Shown: in pieces, positions 31,101-40,046 of the stretch
Layout: each line of letters begins with the position of its first letter
Numbering within the stretch: the first letter of the stretch is position 1
Assembly (NCBI GenBank): GCA_030849075.1
Contig: JASAOO010003377.1
Span: forward strand, 1-49,865
Source: Zelonia costaricensis
Taxonomy: Eukaryota > Euglenozoa > Kinetoplastea > Trypanosomatida > Trypanosomatidae
Reading direction: 5' to 3'
Length of the DNA stretch: 49,865 bases
The notes under the pieces: model-generated
Told to the model about the DNA's origin: nothing
Seen by the model: only the letters and a program-made list of their open reading frames with translations
The model's database searches: none
Translations under genes and position numbers: made by a program

Positions 31101-32367
31101 TCAAAAACAAAAAAACAAAACGCCGTTTCAACAGACAAAGAGGTGGGGTCGGGTAAGAGGGTGAAGGTGGACAACGATTCTACAGCGCTCACACGAATGC
31201 AGAGCGACGCGCCCCCTCTGTGTTGCTCTCAACCCCCCCCCACCTCCCCCAACGGCCCACCACCCTTGCCACCCGCGAAGCAACGCAGGGGCGTGAGCGC
31301 TGTGTGCACTCGATGAAAGAAGGCGGCACACGCGCGCACCAGTTCCACTGTCCACACACACACACATACACACACATACACACGCGCGTACACGTGCATC
31401 CAGGAGGAGGGAAAACGCTCCGAGGCGGTGGTGGGGGGAGGGGGTGGGAGGGTGAGTGAGAGAGACGGGGACACAACACTACCGCAATGAGCACGACGGC
31501 CGTAATCAGCGTGGGGGATGTACGGTCAGAAGGGCCGAGGGGCGGCAACCACGACGCAGGCACGGCCCGCCACCCGAGCAGCTTAAAGTTGCAGAAGATT
31601 GTGCTAGAAGATCCAGGACCGGCGGCGGAGGACGGGGAGGAGGACAAGGGTGCTGAGAAGAACGGGGTGGCTGTTGGACCGATGCGCGTGCAGGTCCGCG
31701 ACGCACCGGCTCGGACAGCGCGCCTTTCCCCGCAGAGTTCCTTTTCTCCCTTGTCACTCGACGACACTCAGCGCAACACATATGGACCCGCAGAAGCGCT
31801 TTCGTCATCGCACGATCCGGGAGAACGCCCACACGGAACCGTGATAAAACTGAAGACGCCGGGAGGCGGCGCATGACGGCGCAAAACAAACGGACGAACA
31901 GCAACAGAGCAAAAGAAATCGCGGTTGTGCTGTGGCGGAGTCGGGTGTGGAGCGGGTGAACAGCACCAGGATACGGCACGACACAAAAGCGAGGGAGCAG
32001 CAAGAGAAGGCAGACAAAAACGAGAAGAAGTGCCTGTGCAACGCACAAGAGGCACACGTAACAAGAGAACAAGTACAGAGCGAAAGATGCAGCACACACA
32101 CACACATTCACTCACGCGCGCGCGAGCCACAACCGCAGGGGGACCACCAGCGACGTCGTCACGCGCTCCTCATGGCCTCCATCCCTCCGCTTCGCTTCTT
32201 CTTCGAAAACAGTGGGGCAGAGGGGCAAGAGGCAGAATCGGCCAGAGACGCGCTACTCCTCACGTCCAAACACGCCACGACAAGTACTCAGTCGCACACG
32301 TGAATAGCCGTCCATCGCCGGCGACGCACGGCGCGAGCGAAGGGCCACACGCAACACATCGATCGGG

Positions 32368-32404
32368 CTAAACCAAAAGGTGAGAGACGAAAAAAAAAAA
32401 AAAC
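32368..32404 (-). promoter_or_regulatory. Orphan trans-splice acceptor-like signal
   Basis: On the minus strand T14 is followed by CGTCTCTCACC, then TTTTGGTTTAG, with the AG at 32369-32368. It is as good as the signals upstream of the genes here, yet no convincing open frame follows for 7 kb. Confidence 0.35.
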
Positions 32405-33776
32405 GCTGAGCACAAACGCCAACGACGAAATAGCTGCGCCTTCTTTGCCAGCACTCACACGCACATAGTTGCGTCGGGAAAGGGGGCGAGTGGGGGGCTC
32501 AAGGTAACACCTCAACACACACGTCTGCAGCGCCGTAGCCGGAAGTAGGAGAAACGAGAAGGAAAAACAGGAAAGAAGGTAGCAGCACCGGGAGCAAGTC
32601 TCAGACAGGCATATGGCGTAGAAAGAGCGGGAAAGACAAGCAGGAGGAACGAACAAAAGCATACAAACACACACACACACACACGCAAACACACAGAACC
32701 GAACACAAACACACCCACACAGAACGAGGCGCTCACGCGCGCTGGTGTGGACGGCAGGGTGAAACCTGCACACCACTACAATTACACAGCAAAAAAGAGA
32801 AGCGAGAGAAGATGCCTGTGTCTGTCTCTCCGTGCCAAACAAAAGCCAAAAAGAGAGAGAAAAAAGGGAATCACAAAAAAAAGAGGCGAGAGCACAACAG
32901 CAAAAAAAAAAAAAAAAACTGAGCCCAATCTGCTGTGGAAACGTGGATATCAGCGTCGCCGCGGCTGCGTGCCTTGTCGCTTGGAAACGGCTTCCTGTTG
33001 GAGTGCAGACAGAGAAGAGAAAACAACAAAAAAAAAAGCAGCCAGGGCAGAAATAAAAAGGGGAACAAAAGGGGAATCGAGGAGGAGGGGGAAGATGAAA
33101 CGTCGGGAGGTCGTAGAAGGGGGGAGGGGGGGGGGAAGCGAGCAAGTCCGTCACTGAGTCGAGCACACACACAAGCACACACACACAGATAGATTTGTTT
33201 CTTTTTTTTCCTGTACACAGAAGGCGGGGAGGTTGTGCAGCGGCGCATAAAAATGACCAACAAGTACAATGGGAAAGAGAAGCAGGTAGCGGGTCATGCT
33301 GGAAAGACGTGGCTCGAGGGGCTGGCCCGCCACACTAGCGCCAACCCACAGTCGCGTGCACTACATGGAAACAAGAAAACGCGAGACACACACACACACA
33401 CAGCCGCAATTTTTCTTTTTGCGTGTTTACATGAGTATGACCTTCACAGTGACACTCTGCCATGTTTCCCCCACCCCAGTCTTCCCGTGCGCTCCGCCTC
33501 CCGCTTCTCTCCTTGCTGTGAGTAGAAGTGGTGGGGGTTCTCGTCAGTTGCCACAAGGGGCACCGCAGTGAAGGGCGTGGCACGGGAGGAGGGAGATGTG
33601 AAGCAAGGAGCATAAAGTAGTAGAGGAAGAGGACGAAAGAAACAGGACGAGGAGGAGGGGTGAGGGGGGGGGGCTGAAGAGCGACGTGCACGGAGGGAAG
33701 CGGCATGGAGGCAACGAAGGGTTAACGAAAACGGAAAGGGGCAAGCACGTGCGCATCTGTGCAAGTTCAACACGTG

Positions 33777-33797
33777 TGGTGGTGGTGGTGGTGGTGG
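33777..33797. repeat. GGT trinucleotide repeat
   Basis: Seven GGT units in non-coding sequence of the 9.4-kb gap. Confidence 0.9.
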
Positions 33798-34048
33798 GAG
33801 GCGTGGGTGAAGTGTTTTTTTTTGTTCTTCTTGCTTGAAGTCAAGTGAAACCGGACATCGGCGGGCGGGCGATGGATGGGCAGCTCGAGGAGGCAGTCAA
33901 GGGGAGCCACAAGCAACCACGTCGAGGAAAAAAAACAAAATGCGGGTGTGTCCTGGTAGACTCATCTCCGCCACGCTACCATACACTTCGCCTTCACCAG
34001 AACGCTTGTTTCTCCTTATTGGCGCGCACCTCTTCCGCTTTAACACCG

Positions 34049-34074
34049 TGGTGTGTGTGTGTGTGTGTGTGTGT
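34049..34074. repeat. GT microsatellite
   Basis: About thirteen GT units, roughly 0.7 kb downstream of the 1040-aa gene in transcription order. Confidence 0.9.
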
Positions 34075-34747
34075 CTGCTCCTTTGGATGCTTGCGGGCGT
34101 GCTCGCGCGCAGCGTCGCGTACCGCGTGGCTGCGGCCGGTGCCACGTTTACGACCTCTTCCGCCTTTCTCCTCCACCGTCACGGCCCACGCACCAGTACC
34201 CCACACGTTCGTGCTCTTCGTACGGGCACTCCGCAAGCTACGCCGCGAAGGGAAACCAGGCGAAAAAGGGGGAGGGAACAGAGAAGGGAAGGAGGGGCAC
34301 GAAGTGGACGAGAACCACGCAAAGGCCGCGTGGCTTGGGCAACACAGCACCCGACACACGCCCAAACATGAACAACGAAGCAGCAACACCCGAGGCGACA
34401 GGGCTCACGTACACACGCACACCCACGAATGCACATCCTTTTCCCATGCAGACTCAACAACAAAACAAAAGGCGGCGCTGACGTGGTGCCGAAAAGAAAA
34501 AAAAAGGAAAGAAGTGGCAACAGCGGGCATGGCACACCGCAGCGACAGTAGCGCACACACGTGTTGACGAAAACACCACGAAAATAAAAGCCAAAGGCAT
34601 ACGCAGCAGCAGGGCAGCTAGCAGCACATATAGAGACGCCACACACACACACACACGCGGACCGTGACGCAAACCGAGCACAAGCAACAACGACACGTAC
34701 CGCGGAACAGGGCAGTCCCCCCTTCTTGCGCGCTCTTCTTGTACATC

Positions 34748-37700
34748 TTAAAGGGGCGGCAGTCGGTCCGGCAGACGCGTGGAGGCGCGGCGGGGCTGCT
34801 CGCCGTTGCGGGTGGCCAGGCCGCCGTACAGGCCGTTGGGCAGCCGTGCATCTGTCGGGGCCGCGAGCGGCCGCGCACGTATCGCTGAGGCAGGCCGAAA
34901 GCGCTTCACGCCGTTGTCGCTCGTGGTGCCGGCTGAACTCTTGCCCCCGGTGACCGGACCGCCTGCGCGCACTGTCACCCGTCGCACGGTCGCCGACGGG
35001 CTCGCCACCGGCGGCTCCTTGAACTTCTCGAAGCGGTCCGGCTTCGGCCCTGGCGCGACCGCCACGGTCTTGGTGTTGGTGCCCACGGCCGGCACGGCAG
35101 CCAGCGGCAGCGGTCGCGCGTTGGGCGAGGTGTTCGTCAGCACGATACGCTCAGCCGAGGTCGTGCGACTCTGCGGAGCACTCCGGTTCGCGGCCGTCAG
35201 AGAGGCGGTGCGTACCGGGGCTTTGGTGGGCCGCATGCGCACCTGCCCGAGCACTGCCACCGGTGCCACGCGTGGCTGCGGTAGCGCCGTAGCGCCGTTG
35301 CCGCCGTCCTTCAGACCCGAGAGCGGCCGGTCCCCGGAGCGCCGCACCGAGTCGCCACTGCCACGCACGTCGCGCCGCTCCACCTCGGCCGAGGACAGCA
35401 CCGGCGGGCAGCGGGGCGACCGGGTCAGTGGGGACGGGGCCGCCGTCACCTGCGGCTCAGTGGCTGTCGGGACGGGCGAGGAGTCCGAGGCCGCCGCCAA
35501 GACGGCCATCGCAGGCGACGCCGCGACATCTGCGCACCGTCGCGCCACATCGCCGTGCTCGCCGTTGTCCTCGTGGCCATCGGCGTGCTCGTCCCCGGCG
35601 GCGTCCTCGGCAGTCGCCTCGCGCGGCTTGCGGTGTCTGTCGTGGCTCTTGCTTTTCTTTTTCTTTTTGTCCTTGCTACTCTTCTTCCTCTTGGGCTTGC
35701 CGGTGTGCGGCACGTGCTCGACGTTCGACAGCGGCGCGTCATCCTGCTCGCGGAAGCTGAGCAGCTTCCAGCCCCCGACGAGGGTCTGCTGCGATGAGAC
35801 GGGGGCGAGGCCGGAGGCGGGGTTCGAACTCAGCGAGCGCGTCACCGAGAAGGACTCGCGCGGGTTGCCGGCCGAGGCGACGCGGAAAATGTTCATGAAG
35901 CCCGTGCCCGACATGCGCCGTCGCGCTGCCGCTGCTGTCGTTGCTGCTGCTGTCGCGGCTGCTCCGTCGGTGCGGCCTGCCGCACTCGTGTTGCTGCCCT
36001 GCGTGACGCCATTAGCCCCCACCGCACCGGCCCCGGAGGACGACGCGGCGCGGCCGCGAGAGGGTGACGTGCTGTTCGGCTTTGACGCGCCGCCGCTGCT
36101 GCCAGAGGGTAGAGGATCGAGAAAGCGGCTGTCGAGACTGATGTCGCGGTTGTCAAAGTTGCCGCGCAGGACCCGCACGTTCGTGGCGCCGGAGATGGTG
36201 CTACCACTGCGCGGAAGGTGCCCCATCGTGGGACTCCTCGCCCCTGGCGCGCTGTGGAGGAAGAAGGAGGAGTCCCACGCGTGTTGGCCCTCGGCGCTCA
36301 CCGCGTCGGCGCTGCCGGCGGCAGCGGCAGCCGCTTCTGCCGAGTGCGCCGCATCGCTCGCCGTCTTCGCAAACGCGTCACTGCTGCGGTTGATGGCGGA
36401 GGACTGCCGGCTCACGGTGAGGTATGTCATGGATGCGTTGGCGTAGAGGTACGCGCCGAACGACGCGAAGTGGCCTTCAATTTTGCTGGTCGACGGTCGT
36501 CGCGACGCCACCGCCGGGGCGCGGGTGTGCGCGTGCACGCTGCTGTCCTCGTCCGTGGACCACACGCCGGAGACTTCGCCCACGTCGCGGTCGTCAACCG
36601 GCTGCTCAGCGCGAGATTGGCGCGGCCTGCCCGGCAGCATCGTCTCCATCTCCATCAGGCTGGGGGCGCGGTACAGCTGGTCCTGCGTCACCGAGCCATG
36701 CTCGTAGTGGAGAGGGCTGCTGCGGCGCGGCAGCCCGGTGCCAGTAGCGGGGGCTGCGGCGGGGCCGCTCCCGCCGGACAGCGGATCGGCCGTGTCGAGG
36801 CCGAGCGAGAGCTGCATCTGCGAGAAGAGCAGCGAGTGCTGCGGCACGGCCGACAGCGGCCGGGCGACCTCGTCATTCGCGGGCGTCGTCGACGCTCTTG
36901 TCGCTGCTGCTTTCGCCTGGTTACTCTGGGCCGCGAAGTCGTCGTCTGGTGGGGCAGTGGGCCAGTCCGCGAAACTGCCGGAGCCGAAAATGAAGGGCAT
37001 GCTCATCTCGCCCGAGAGCATCGACTTGGTGGTGTACGCTCGCGGGGCAGGGGTCGCAGGGGGCAGCGACGGTACGCTGTTGCTGCTGTTGCGCCGCGCG
37101 CGCTTCTCGCGGCCGTGATGCCCCGACGCCGGGGCGGGGGTGAGTGCGGGGGTGACCGGCTTCGGACTCTGCGCCGGGGCGAACATCGCCGACGGCAGCG
37201 CGCTGACCGACGACGCTGCTTTCGCCTTGCCGTGCACCTGCGGGGACACGGTGCGCCGACTCACGGCGAGGAACGCGCTGTTGCCGCCGACGGCGCTGCT
37301 CTGGGAGCGGCTGTTGCCAATCGTGCGCGACACCTCGTCCGGCTGTCGGAGGGAGGCGTGCACACCGCCGGCGTTGTGCGCCTCGCCGCTCTCTGCGCTC
37401 TCGCTCTCGTCGCTCGATGACGACGCCTCGTCGGTGCAAGTCGCGGAGCCGCCATCCGTCATGGAGGCGTACGAGGTGGTGTACGAGCCACCCGTCTCGC
37501 TGCCCGAGGCGGTGAAGCTGCCCGACGCCTCGCTCGACCCACTGTCGTCGCCGTCGGTGTCCTCGCTGCCGGCATCCGAGTCGCTGTGCTCGTGATGGCG
37601 GGTGTGGCGGTGGTGTGCGCGGGGGCGCGGGGCAGGCCCCTGATGGTCCTTGAATGCGTGCGAGCCGACCAGCGACGTGTTCGCGCCGTCGATGGTGGTT

Positions 37701-37870
37701 GCTGCGGGGACGAGTGCGGTGTGCTTGGCTGCGTCGGCGGCCCCCATCGTGGAGGATGAGGAGCCGTACTCCACTGGGACGGAGTGCCGCTTGGTCAGCG
37801 GCTCTGCGTCCATAGCAAATGATCCGCGCAGTAAGCTAGCCCCGTAGAGGGAGACCTGTACTGATGTCAT
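34748..37870 (-). CDS. Hypothetical disordered protein with many basophilic kinase-type sites
   Basis: 1040 residues from the ATG at 37870 (MTSVQVSLYG). The frame is open for 201 more codons upstream, but that part is low-complexity Pro/Ser/Cys/Phe sequence typical of translated leader, and a T14 pyrimidine tract lies inside it, so the internal ATG is chosen. I do not recognise the family. The N-terminal half is Ser/Asp/Glu/Gly-rich (SSSDESESAESGE near 155). Basic R-R-x-S motifs lie near residues 258, 382, 457, 650 and 1030, plus KRHSVP near 26. A very basic lysine stretch (KPKRKKSSKDKKKKKSK) near 723-740 is followed by an acidic His-rich stretch. The C-terminus is basic and Pro-rich (DRFEKFKEPP, KRFRPASAIRARP). 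No membrane segment or signal peptide is seen. It looks like a disordered nuclear or cytoskeletal scaffold regulated by phosphorylation, as inference only. Confidence 0.84.
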   Translation of the reverse strand: MTSVQVSLYGASLLRGSFAMDAEPLTKRHSVPVEYGSSSSTMGAADAAKHTALVPAATTIDGANTSLVGSHAFKDHQGPAPRPRAHHRHTRHHEHSDSDAGSEDTDGDDSGSSEASGSFTASGSETGGSYTTSYASMTDGGSATCTDEASSSSDESESAESGEAHNAGGVHASLRQPDEVSRTIGNSRSQSSAVGGNSAFLAVSRRTVSPQVHGKAKAASSVSALPSAMFAPAQSPKPVTPALTPAPASGHHGREKRARRNSSNSVPSLPPATPAPRAYTTKSMLSGEMSMPFIFGSGSFADWPTAPPDDDFAAQSNQAKAAATRASTTPANDEVARPLSAVPQHSLLFSQMQLSLGLDTADPLSGGSGPAAAPATGTGLPRRSSPLHYEHGSVTQDQLYRAPSLMEMETMLPGRPRQSRAEQPVDDRDVGEVSGVWSTDEDSSVHAHTRAPAVASRRPSTSKIEGHFASFGAYLYANASMTYLTVSRQSSAINRSSDAFAKTASDAAHSAEAAAAAAGSADAVSAEGQHAWDSSFFLHSAPGARSPTMGHLPRSGSTISGATNVRVLRGNFDNRDISLDSRFLDPLPSGSSGGASKPNSTSPSRGRAASSSGAGAVGANGVTQGSNTSAAGRTDGAAATAAATTAAAARRRMSGTGFMNIFRVASAGNPRESFSVTRSLSSNPASGLAPVSSQQTLVGGWKLLSFREQDDAPLSNVEHVPHTGKPKRKKSSKDKKKKKSKSHDRHRKPREATAEDAAGDEHADGHEDNGEHGDVARRCADVAASPAMAVLAAASDSSPVPTATEPQVTAAPSPLTRSPRCPPVLSSAEVERRDVRGSGDSVRRSGDRPLSGLKDGGNGATALPQPRVAPVAVLGQVRMRPTKAPVRTASLTAANRSAPQSRTTSAERIVLTNTSPNARPLPLAAVPAVGTNTKTVAVAPGPKPDRFEKFKEPPVASPSATVRRVTVRAGGPVTGGKSSAGTTSDNGVKRFRPASAIRARPLAAPTDARLPNGLYGGLATRNGEQPRRASTRLPDRLPPL

Positions 37871-38361
37871 GCCCAGGGCGGCCACTCGTGAGGAGAAGGA
37901 GGAGCAACAAATCGGGGAGGGTGAGGGGAATGGGGTTGTGTGCGTCTGTGCGTGTGTCCAGCGCCTGGATTGTCCGCTTGGAGAGGGTGGAGGACCACGA
38001 TACGCGAGGAGGGAGAAAGGGGAGGGGGCGTCTGACAGACAGCGACAACACGGGCGACTGTGACGCCGAGGGGAGGGGGACAAAAGGGAGCGGGGAACAG
38101 GATGGGTGGGCACCTCCGTGTTGCGTGTGGTACTCCTATTCAGCCCAGACACGCAGACCGCGAAGCCGACGCGAACAAGGATGGCAAGGGGAGGGGGGGA
38201 AAGCAAAGAGGTGGCGGCACCTGCCTTCCTGGAGAGAGGGCCAACAATGGAGGGTGTGACGTGGAGCAGCACGAGCCTTCTTTCCCGGCAGCGATGACCG
38301 TGAGGGAGACGACGGAGAAGGGGTGGGGTGTGAGGAGGCTCAGCGAGGTTAAGCAACGCTG

Positions 38362-38399
38362 CTGGAAAACGCGCACACGAAAATGAAAAAAAAAAAAAA
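38362..38399 (-). promoter_or_regulatory. Candidate trans-splice acceptor for the 1040-aa gene
   Basis: Fourteen T on the minus strand (38399-38386), then CATTTTCGTGTGCGCGTTTTCCAG, with the AG at 38363-38362, about 490 nt before the ATG at 37870. It supports choosing the downstream ATG over an upstream in-frame start at 38473. Confidence 0.55.
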
Positions 38400-39967
38400 G
38401 AAATCGGGAAGTGGGAGGAGTGAGCGGTGGCGCTCGCGTCAACGCCGTGCGTGCCTATCAAAGACCACCACACGCAACCACCACGATGTGAACGGGGGAA
38501 AACACAAAGGCTCCGCCCGCTGTTGGTACTCGGCAGGCGGAAGTGTGAGATGGACAGTGCGTGGGGGGGGGGGGGGCTGCACTTCCAGCTGCGTCAGATG
38601 TGTACGCAGCGAGGCGAAGCGAGCGGGATGGAGGGCTCGAGGCGAAGGGGTTGAGGCGGGGCGGAGGGAGCAGGCCGCCTATAGAAGGGGCAGAGGGGGA
38701 CTGGAAGACGGGAGAGAGGGAGAGAGGCGGAGCCTGCTGCAGCGTGCACGTCGCCTTCTTAAAGAGGGTAATTAGGAGGAAGAACGCGCGCGCACGTGTG
38801 TGTGTAGAGGGGAGGGGGGGAGTTATGGTCAAGCTCAGTCCCGCACAAACGTTGCCAACGGCGTTTCGCCAAAAGGAGAAGAAAAAGGAAGTGGAGGAGG
38901 GGAAACCGAAACAACGAAAAATGGAAAGACCTCAGGCGCAGGAGAATGCACAGCGCCGAGGAAGAGGGTAGACGCGGCGGCGTTCGGTGGCTGTGCAGCA
39001 CGGGCGAGAAACACTCAATCCTTCTCTTGTGGGATAAGTACAGGCACAGCAAGCGCCGCGCGCCGCGGGTGCTTCTACAATGGGGGAGAGGCTGTGTGGG
39101 TAGGGGGGTTGCTATTCACTATCCGCGTTTCTCCTACGCGTGTGTGTGGGTGTGTTTGTGTTTGTGGAGGGAGAGGGGGGAGGAGACACCCGGGAGGAGG
39201 GGGGGGTGGGCGAGGGGCCGAGGCAGTTTCAGCGAAACCAGTAGAAGAGCAAAGCAGAAGGAGGAGGAGGATAGTTGTTGTCAAGACATGTAACGGTTCG
39301 TGGGCAATTGTATTCGTGACGGAGCCGCACACGCTGCGCTTCACGTACTGTGGGTGGGAAAACCTGCAGACGAGCAAGTCTGTCCACACACCCCTCGCAC
39401 AATGCGTGACAGAGGGAAGGCGTGAGGACGCGTTGATTTCACCGGTGCGAGAGCGCACCCGCGCCAGTCTTGCCTACAAGAGATGTCCCCGCACTTCTTC
39501 TTCGGTGCGCACCCGGTAGACAGAGGTGTAGGGACTGAGAGGCAGCGAAAGGGAGCGCTTGGGCACCCCGCCTCGGGCGATGCCAGACGACGCGCGCAGC
39601 TTGGCAGGCCGTTGCGCTGCGCCGCGTCTCGGGAGTACACGCGAGCCCCAGCCGCTGGCGACAGCGCGGCGCCTCGTGTCCTGTGGCTTCTTTTGTTGGC
39701 CCTTGGGGTGGGGAGTGTTTTAAATCTGCTGCGCCTCACGGCACGATGAGGAAGAGTGGGAGAGAAACAAGAGAGAACGGGTCAAGCGAGAAGACCACTG
39801 TGACACTATGGCGTTGACACGGCCACCAGTGGGGTCAAGAGGAACGGCAGAAGGTGTGTGTGTGTGCGTGTGTGTTGGGGTGGGTAAGGAGAGGGAGGGA
39901 GAGCCACGCAGACAACGACCGGCAGGAGGGGGGGGGGGACGGGGGCCGGGCGGAGAACCGTCAGGCG

Positions 39968-40046
39968 TGCGAGTCCAGGCTCCTGGTGGACAGTAAGACA
40001 ACAACANTGCGAGTACAGGCTCCTGGCGGACAGTAAGACAACAACA
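39968..40046. repeat. 39-bp direct repeat flanking an N
   Basis: Copy one is 39968-40006 and copy two 40008-40046, separated only by the N at 40007. They match at 37 of 39 positions (C/A and T/C differences). Each contains a near-palindrome CCAGG-CT-CCTGG or a mutated form of it. It is either a tandem duplication or two overlapping contig ends joined without merging. Confidence 0.9.

Larger units (their letters stand above)
25343..34747. other. 9.4-kb stretch with no convincing gene
   Basis: This is the largest gap in the window. The plus strand is strongly purine/AC-rich with many A runs, GGGGA tracts and CA/GT repeats. All long open frames on the minus strand (25799-27397, 26188-27498, 26580-28019, 27419-28351, 30171-30902, 32288-33184) translate to Cys/Ser/Phe/Leu/Pro low complexity with VCVCV-type runs from microsatellites, as expected from CT-rich UTR sequence. 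Some acceptor-like signals exist (29397, 32368). I see no tRNA, and snoRNA-type genes cannot be judged by eye. Confidence 0.55.

Noticed and set aside
35815..35840. GGTTCGAACTC resembling a tRNA T-loop
   Set aside because: It lies inside the 1040-aa coding region and no matching acceptor stem or anticodon arm is visible.
34779..36446. 555-codon plus-strand frame
   Set aside because: Antisense shadow of the 1040-aa gene in high-GC sequence, with no acceptor signal on its own strand.
37871..38473. 201-codon N-terminal extension of the 1040-aa gene
   Set aside because: It contains the T14 tract and acceptor AG and translates as Pro/Ser/Cys leader-like sequence; the ATG at 37870 lies after the acceptor.
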